Positions 33,431 to 38,019 of a stretch of DNA of 38,019 nt are shown here, one piece after another. The notes under the pieces are model-generated. The model was given only the letters and a program-made list of their open reading frames with translations. It ran no database searches and was not told the origin of the DNA. How positions within the stretch are numbered: position 1 is the stretch's first letter; each line of letters opens with the position of its first letter. Source of the DNA: Nitrosomonas oligotropha (GTDB lineage Bacteria > Pseudomonadota > Gammaproteobacteria > Burkholderiales > Nitrosomonadaceae); NCBI RefSeq assembly GCF_009833085.1, contig NZ_QRBZ01000042.1, positions 1 through 38,019 on the forward strand, read 5' to 3'. Made by a program: the position numbers and the translations under genes.

Positions 33431-34255
33431 ATGACGAATGAATTGCAAACCACCATCGAAGAAGCTTTTGATCGCCGCGCAGAGATTACCCCGCGTAATG
33501 TCGATGCCAAATTGAAAGAATCGGTTACTCAAGTTCTCGCGCTGCTGGATGGCGGTAAATTGCGCGTGGCTGAGAAAATCAACGGCGAATGGGTGACGCA
33601 CCAGTGGTTGAAGAAAGCAGTGCTGTTGTCATTTCGTATCGAAGACAATAATTTTATCAAAGGCGGTTTTTCCAATTATTTTGACAAAGTGCCATCGAAA
33701 TTTGCGGATTACAGCTCGCGGGATTTCCGTGATGGCGGTTTCCGTGTCGTGCCTCCTGCCGCCGTGCGCAAAGGTTCATTCATCGCCAACAACGTTGTGC
33801 TGATGCCGTCGTATGTCAATATCGGCGCGTACGTCGATGAAGGCACGATGGTCGATACCTGGGCCACGGTCGGTTCGTGCGCGCAAATCGGCAAAAATGT
33901 GCATTTGTCCGGCGGTGTCGGTATCGGCGGTGTGCTGGAACCGGTGCAAGCCAATCCGACGATCATTGAAGACAATTGTTTTATCGGTGCGCGCTCGGAA
34001 GTTGTGGAAGGCGTTATTGTCGGGGAAAATTCGGTGATTTCGATGGGTGTTTACATTGGCCAGAGCACGAAAATTTATAACCGCGAAACCGGTGAGGTTA
34101 GTTACGGCCGTATTCCGCCCGGATCGGTCGTTGTGTCAGGCAATTTACCCGCTGAGAATGGAAAGTACAGTTTGTATTGTGCGGTGATCGTCAAACAGGT
34201 AGACGCCAAGACCCGGTCAAAAACGGGTATCAACGAGTTGTTGCGCGGAATTTAG
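33431..34255 (+). CDS. dapD: Tetrahydrodipicolinate N-succinyltransferase
   Basis: 274 residues, the standard length. The helical N-terminal domain is followed by a left-handed beta-helix built of hexapeptide repeats at about 105-225 (for example [20 protein letters not shown] and [19 protein letters not shown]). It transfers succinate from succinyl-CoA to tetrahydrodipicolinate, the DapB product. CAGGAAAA precedes the start. It forms an operon with dapC and is followed by a strong terminator. Confidence 0.96.
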   Translation: MTNELQTTIEEAFDRRAEITPRNVDAKLKESVTQVLALLDGGKLRVAEKINGEWVTHQWLKKAVLLSFRIEDNNFIKGGFSNYFDKVPSKFADYSSRDFRDGGFRVVPPAAVRKGSFIANNVVLMPSYVNIGAYVDEGTMVDTWATVGSCAQIGKNVHLSGGVGIGGVLEPVQANPTIIEDNCFIGARSEVVEGVIVGENSVISMGVYIGQSTKIYNRETGEVSYGRIPPGSVVVSGNLPAENGKYSLYCAVIVKQVDAKTRSKTGINELLRGI

Positions 34256-34283
34256 CCTGATTAAAGTTTCAATAATTCGTAAT

Positions 34284-34310
34284 AAAAAATCCCCTGACCG
34301 GGGATTTTTT
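34284..34310. terminator. Bidirectional intrinsic terminator between dapD and the BON gene
   Basis: AAAAAATCCCC at 34284-34294 pairs with 34300-34310 around a 5-nt loop, 11 bp in all. It has a T6 run on the plus strand and the A-run giving U residues on the minus strand. It ends dapD on one strand and the BON-domain gene on the other. Confidence 0.9.
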
Positions 34311-34322
34311 ATTGGTGGATAT

Positions 34323-34658
34323 TTACCTGATAGTCACTTGGTTGTCGACTTTTTTCACGCCGTCCACGATCCAGGCGTGCATGTTGATGCGCGTGACCTG
34401 ATCTTCGTTACTGACAGCGCCTTTTAAGGCGACATTGCCGTCTTGCACTTTAATATCGATATTGGCGCCTTGTAATACAGGATCCGATTGTATCGCCTGA
34501 GTAATACGCGCAAAAATGGTCGAGTCGTCATAAACCGGGCCGGATGGCGGTGTGATCCAGGATTCGTGCGTTTTTTCGGCATAGTTTTCACAGCCGGTCA
34601 GTATAAGCATACTCATCAAGAGTAAGATTAAAATGAATAAATGAATACGCGTTTGCAT
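34323..34658 (-). CDS. BON-domain lipoprotein
   Basis: 111 residues. A long hydrophobic signal ends in LTGC at residue 23, so it is a lipoprotein. One BON domain fills about 45-110: STIFARITQAIQSDPVLQG, IDIKVQDGNVALKGAVSNED and VDGVKKVDNQVTIR, as in one half of OsmY. BON domains bind phospholipid surfaces and help keep the envelope intact under stress. It lies 200 bp downstream of miaA on the same strand with no gene between. Confidence 0.85.
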   Translation of the reverse strand: MQTRIHLFILILLLMSMLILTGCENYAEKTHESWITPPSGPVYDDSTIFARITQAIQSDPVLQGANIDIKVQDGNVALKGAVSNEDQVTRINMHAWIVDGVKKVDNQVTIR

Positions 34659-34859
34659 AATGTTTCTATCCTATCGATGATTTCCTGAAGTTAAATTCGA
34701 GTGCTGTTAAATACGACGAAAGCGTTATGTCATGTTATTTTTAGTGCGGTATGATATTTATCCCTTGTCGTAGTATGGAATCATAACGCTACAAGCCGCA
34801 GCTAGACAAGCCGGTTGATGCAAAATGTATCGAGAACAAGCGTTTTCCCATACTTTACA

Positions 34860-35819
34860 TCAATTTTTTTCAAGCGCTGCTTGCAAAAAATGTTGTACGT
34901 GCGCGGACAAATTATTTGCCAGACAATCGAATTCCTGCACTGTACCGGTTTTCATGCCGCGCAGCCAGGTGAGCTGACGTTTGGCCAATTGACGGGTGGC
35001 GGCGATGCCCATGTCATGCAACTCAGTGCGGGTTATTTCATTATCCAAGTAAAGACAGGCTTGACGATAACCGACGCAACGCATCGCGGGTGAGTCAGTA
35101 CTTAGTGAAGAAAATTTACCCCGAATTGCTTGAACTTCATCGATGAGACCATGCTTCAGCATCGCTTCGAAACGATGCGCGATACGCAAGTGCAACTGAC
35201 TGCGTTCACTGGGGATGAGTGCGATGTTGACGGTGTGAAAAGGAAAATTACTTTCCCGGGGCGTTTTTAGAATTTCGGACATCGGTTGTTGTGTCAGATA
35301 GCATACTTCCAGCGCGCGCTGAATTCGCTGACTGTCGCTGGGTTTGATCCGTGCAGCCGTTTCCTGATCCAGTTCTGCAAGTTTTTGATGCATGGCAGGC
35401 CAGCCCATTTCTTGCGCCATATCTTCCAACTTCCGGCGAAGATCAGGGTTCGCCGAAGGCAACGGAGAAAGACCTTCCTGCAGCGCCCGGAAATACAGCA
35501 TGGTGCCGCCCACCAATAGTGGAGTTTTATTGCGCTGGGCAATGTCATGCATCATGTGAAGCGCATCGTGCTGGAATTGCGCGGCGGAATAATGCTGATC
35601 TGGATTGATCAAGTTGATCAAATGATGCGGTATCTTGTTTAATATTGCTGGATCTGGTTTTGCAGTTCCGATGTCCATGTAACGGTAGACTTGCGCGGAA
35701 TCCACGCTGACAATTTCAACCGGAAAATTTTCCGCGATATCCAAAGCGATCCGGCTCTTACCGCTTGCGGTCGGGCCCATCAAGAAAATAGCGGGCGGCA
35801 ACCTGATTGAGTTTTGCAT
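34860..35819 (-). CDS. miaA: tRNA dimethylallyltransferase
   Basis: 319 residues. P-loop GPTASGKS at about 15-22, then IVSVDSAQVYRYMDIGTAKP, the DxLNPDQ-like INPDQHYSAAQF, VGGTMLYFRAL and the tRNA-binding part with RQLAKRQLTWLRGM near the C-terminus. It adds a dimethylallyl group to A37 of tRNAs reading codons that begin with U. The length is normal (about 310-320). It is divergent from the DUF2909 gene across 160 bp. Confidence 0.95.
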   Translation of the reverse strand: MQNSIRLPPAIFLMGPTASGKSRIALDIAENFPVEIVSVDSAQVYRYMDIGTAKPDPAILNKIPHHLINLINPDQHYSAAQFQHDALHMMHDIAQRNKTPLLVGGTMLYFRALQEGLSPLPSANPDLRRKLEDMAQEMGWPAMHQKLAELDQETAARIKPSDSQRIQRALEVCYLTQQPMSEILKTPRESNFPFHTVNIALIPSERSQLHLRIAHRFEAMLKHGLIDEVQAIRGKFSSLSTDSPAMRCVGYRQACLYLDNEITRTELHDMGIAATRQLAKRQLTWLRGMKTGTVQEFDCLANNLSAHVQHFLQAALEKN

Positions 35820-35981
35820 TGCTGTGATGTGGTAATTGATTGGAAGAAATTAGATAGCAGTTAAACAAACAGTGGCTTTTGGGATGTCATGGATTATTGC
35901 GGTTTTATCGTTAAATAGCCATTGGACAATCAGTGAAACTGGGCTAAACTTTGGCAAATTTAATTTTTTAGGAACAGACCA

Positions 35982-36212
35982 TTGAAAATCTTCGCTGCCG
36001 TATTATTCCTCCTCATATTATATAGTCTGGGATCTGCACTGTATTACATGTATAACGATAAAGGTAACTCCACGCGCATGGTCAAATCCTTGAGTATCCG
36101 TATTGGTTTATCGCTTTTTTTATTTATAGTCATGATGATATCGTATCGTTTGAATATGGATACTGAATGTTTGGATATGGCAGCTGATTGCCTGGATATG
36201 GTCACTGATTAA
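35982..36212 (+). CDS. DUF2909 family small membrane protein
   Basis: 76 residues from a TTG start with TTTAGGAAC eight bases upstream. There are two membrane helices, at about 3-24 and 40-58, joined by a basic loop NDKGNSTRMVKSLSIRIG that is typical of DUF2909. The C-terminus carries an acidic tail of two seven-residue repeats, CLDMAAD and CLDMVTD, encoded by a 21-bp tandem duplication at about 36168-36209. The tail seems to be an add-on to the usual family length. Function unknown. In other proteobacteria the family often lies near cytochrome oxidase genes. Confidence 0.8.
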   Translation: MKIFAAVLFLLILYSLGSALYYMYNDKGNSTRMVKSLSIRIGLSLFLFIVMMISYRLNMDTECLDMAADCLDMVTD

Positions 36213-36256
36213 AATGATTGCAGTATTCAAGGAATATTGATGCGCTTGTTGTATCA

Positions 36257-37483
36257 GTGGCCTTGAGAAAAGTTTCCAAGGATGTTGCCATCATCGGTGC
36301 GGGTGCTGCCGGCATGATGTGTGCGATTGAAGCCGGCAAACGAGGCCGGAGCGTCATACTGCTCGATCATTCGCGAAAGCTGGCTGAAAAAATCCGGATT
36401 TCCGGCGGTGGCCGGTGCAACTTCACCAACCGGCATGCCACTGCGGAAAACTATCTTTCCGCTAATCCGCATTTTTGCCGTTCCGCATTAGCGCGTTTTA
36501 CACCACAAGATTTTATTGCACTGATTGAAAAACATGGTATTCGCTATCATGAAAAAAAATTAGGACAATTATTTTGCGATGACAGTTCGCAGCAAATCAT
36601 CGATATGTTGCAGCATGAATGCGCGAAGGCGGATGTGGACTGGCAAATGCCTTCCCAGGTACAGAAGGTCGAATACGCTTCCGTCCATAACGACGAACAA
36701 AACACCAAGAAAAAATTCCTGATCACAACCGATCGTAATACCATTGCTGTGGATTCATTGGTCATTGCTACGGGTGGTTTATCCATTCCGCAGATCGGCG
36801 CCAGTGCATTGGGTTATCAAATAGCCGAACAATTTGGCATTCGTGTGACATCGTTACGCCCTGGTTTAGTAGGTTTGACTTTTAGCGCCGGAGATTTCGC
36901 TGGCTTTAAAGATATCTCAGGGATATCAGTCGATGCCGCAGTCAGTTGCGCTGGTGTTTCGTTCCGTGAAAATGTTTTATTTACTCATCGGGGCTTAAGC
37001 GGCCCGGCTATCCTGCAAATTTCCTCCTATTGGCAGCCGGGTAAACCACTACATATCGATTTATTGCCTCAGCAGAACGCACAGCAGATTTTCTTGGAAT
37101 ATAAGCAAAGTGGATTGATGCTATCAAATTTGCTGGTGCGCTATTTGCCCAAACGGTTTGTGCAGATCTGGTGTGCGGCGAACTTTTCCGGGCTATCGGT
37201 CATGACAAAACCAATAAATCAATTTCGTGACAATGAATTACGTCAAGTGGCGGATAAAATTCATGACTGGCAAGTTGTGCCTAGTGGAACAATCGGTTAT
37301 AAGAAGGCAGAAGTAACATTGGGCGGTATTGATACGCATGAATTATCTTCTAAAACAATGGAATCCAGACACATCCCGGGATTATATTTTATTGGAGAAG
37401 TGGTTGATGTCACCGGTCAACTCGGTGGATATAATTTTCAATGGGCTTGGTCATCAGGGTATGTAGCAGGTCAGGCGGTTTGA
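36257..37483 (+). CDS. NAD(P)/FAD-dependent oxidoreductase, BaiN/HI0933-like
   Basis: About 408 residues from GTG 36257. Alternatives in frame are TTG 36263 and TTG 36218. Few residues normally precede the dinucleotide motif here, which favours the later starts. It has DVAIIGAGAAGMMCAIEAGK, the family motif ISGGGRCNFTN, VIATGGLSIPQIGASALG, and at the C-terminus GLYFIGEVVDVTGQLGGYNF, the second FAD contact. It is a cytosolic flavoprotein of unknown substrate (YhiN family; BaiN acts on bile acids in gut bacteria, which is not expected here). An 8-codon upstream frame at 36240-36266 behind AAGGAA ends on the TTG at 36263. Confidence 0.87.
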   Translation: MALRKVSKDVAIIGAGAAGMMCAIEAGKRGRSVILLDHSRKLAEKIRISGGGRCNFTNRHATAENYLSANPHFCRSALARFTPQDFIALIEKHGIRYHEKKLGQLFCDDSSQQIIDMLQHECAKADVDWQMPSQVQKVEYASVHNDEQNTKKKFLITTDRNTIAVDSLVIATGGLSIPQIGASALGYQIAEQFGIRVTSLRPGLVGLTFSAGDFAGFKDISGISVDAAVSCAGVSFRENVLFTHRGLSGPAILQISSYWQPGKPLHIDLLPQQNAQQIFLEYKQSGLMLSNLLVRYLPKRFVQIWCAANFSGLSVMTKPINQFRDNELRQVADKIHDWQVVPSGTIGYKKAEVTLGGIDTHELSSKTMESRHIPGLYFIGEVVDVTGQLGGYNFQWAWSSGYVAGQAV

Positions 37484-37651
37484 TTGATAATCGCATATAT
37501 CTATTCTGGTTTTTGTATCACTTGCCGGTTGGGATATGTATAGAGTAAGTTTCGCAATTGAGATAATATCAACAAATCAACTCTATCCGTACAGTAAATC
37601 TATTTTTTACAATAGGTTGGATTTATAACATGGCTTTTATTACTTGAAAAT

Positions 37652-37894
37652 ATGAAAACAATCATCGATGAAAAAAACGAAAATGCTTCGGATAATGAAA
37701 AGCCTGTCGTCTCGAGCGGGCAAAATATCGCGATTATTATTGGCACTATACTTTTTCCTGTCATTGGGATCGCCATGGGCTATACCTTTTACCGGAAGGA
37801 CAATCCTGCTGCGAAGAAAGCTGGAAGAAATTGGTTAATACTTGGAATTTTAATGTTCATAATTAGCGTTTCACTTGTAAGTGCTATGAAATAG
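37652..37894 (+). CDS. Small membrane protein of unknown function
   Basis: 80 residues. A hydrophilic, acidic N-terminal 25 residues is followed by two membrane helices, at about 25-46 (IAIIIGTILFPVIGIAMGY) and 60-77 (WLILGILMFIISVSLVS). A basic loop with KDNPAAKKAGRNW lies between them. I do not recognise a named family. It is separated from the flavoprotein by 168 bp and may be expressed alone. The ribosome site is weak. Confidence 0.6.
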   Translation: MKTIIDEKNENASDNEKPVVSSGQNIAIIIGTILFPVIGIAMGYTFYRKDNPAAKKAGRNWLILGILMFIISVSLVSAMK

Positions 37895-37926
37895 AACAAT
37901 AAAAAAAGAATTGTTGATATTTTTTT
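37895..37926 (+). terminator. Weak AT-rich hairpin followed by T-run
   Basis: AACAAT at 37895-37900 can pair with ATTGTT at 37910-37915, and a T7 run follows at 37920-37926. The stem has only AT-rich pairs, so it is a marginal terminator for the small membrane protein gene. Confidence 0.35.
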
Positions 37927-38019
37927 GAGATTGCAATTAATACATTAAGAGATCGGTTTTGTGACAAACGGAAGGATAAATTCTGCAATCGATAATTAAT
38001 TTTTCTAAAATCTTCGGGC

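Noticed and set aside
34721..34790. 9-bp inverted repeat AGCGTTATG / CATAACGCT between miaA and the BON gene
   Set aside because: The arms are 52 nt apart with no supporting stem, so chance is likely. Kept only as a note for an RNA search.

Overview
The window looks like a chromosomal segment of a betaproteobacterium, most likely a Nitrosomonas-type ammonia oxidiser. This is inferred from protein style, the fur/bamE/dapB order, a bicarbonate-transport module suited to an autotroph, and a copper-enzyme pair. No rRNA or tRNA gene, CRISPR array or IS element was recognised. Most genes are housekeeping. The accessory part is roughly 22.6-32.2 kb.

Layout. 1-2.8 kb: a palindromic terminator, then a minus-strand copper operon (two-domain multicopper oxidase and a His-rich membrane-anchored cupredoxin, ATGA overlap). 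3.1-7.5 kb: an RND efflux pair (adaptor and HAE1-type pump). 7.6-11.6 kb: a fused shikimate kinase/3-dehydroquinate synthase, a dGTPase-like HD protein and hemE. 11.65-15.2 kb: an OmpR-type two-component system followed by sbtA and a PII-like sbtB. Tandem 11-bp repeats lie between the kinase and sbtA. 15.3-21.1 kb: plsC, convergent apaH-dapB-bamE, divergent fur-mltB, and mdh. 21.3-22.6 kb: a DUF5995 protein and a DUF4156 lipoprotein. 32.2-38 kb: dapC-dapD, a BON lipoprotein, miaA, a DUF2909 protein, a BaiN-like flavoprotein and a small membrane protein.

Accessory island. A tight operon encodes a TIR protein, a MoxR-type AAA+ ATPase and a 1035-residue protein ending in an FGE-like (C-type-lectin-fold) domain. 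Three stand-alone paralogues of that domain surround it, one upstream and two downstream, and a RelB/YafQ-type toxin-antitoxin pair sits between the last two. All four FGE-like domains end in the same scaffold, GGxx-N3-G-N2-CRSA-N-R ... GFRLAR, with variable residues confined to the same columns. In the three closest copies all 18 codons of the first and last variable triplets are NNC. This is the pattern left by a diversity-generating retroelement (DGR) with AAC codons in its template. No reverse transcriptase or template repeat was found here, so any retroelement must act from elsewhere or be extinct.

The best reading of the island is a conflict or self/non-self recognition system: FGE-like domains as diversified binders, MoxR as the NTP-driven switch and TIR as the putative NAD-consuming effector. 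That is inference. The family calls and the codon pattern are read from the sequence. Other points of interest are the aroK-aroB fusion with an internal Shine-Dalgarno, a possible minus-strand small RNA near 22.7-22.8 kb, and two CRP-like palindromes.
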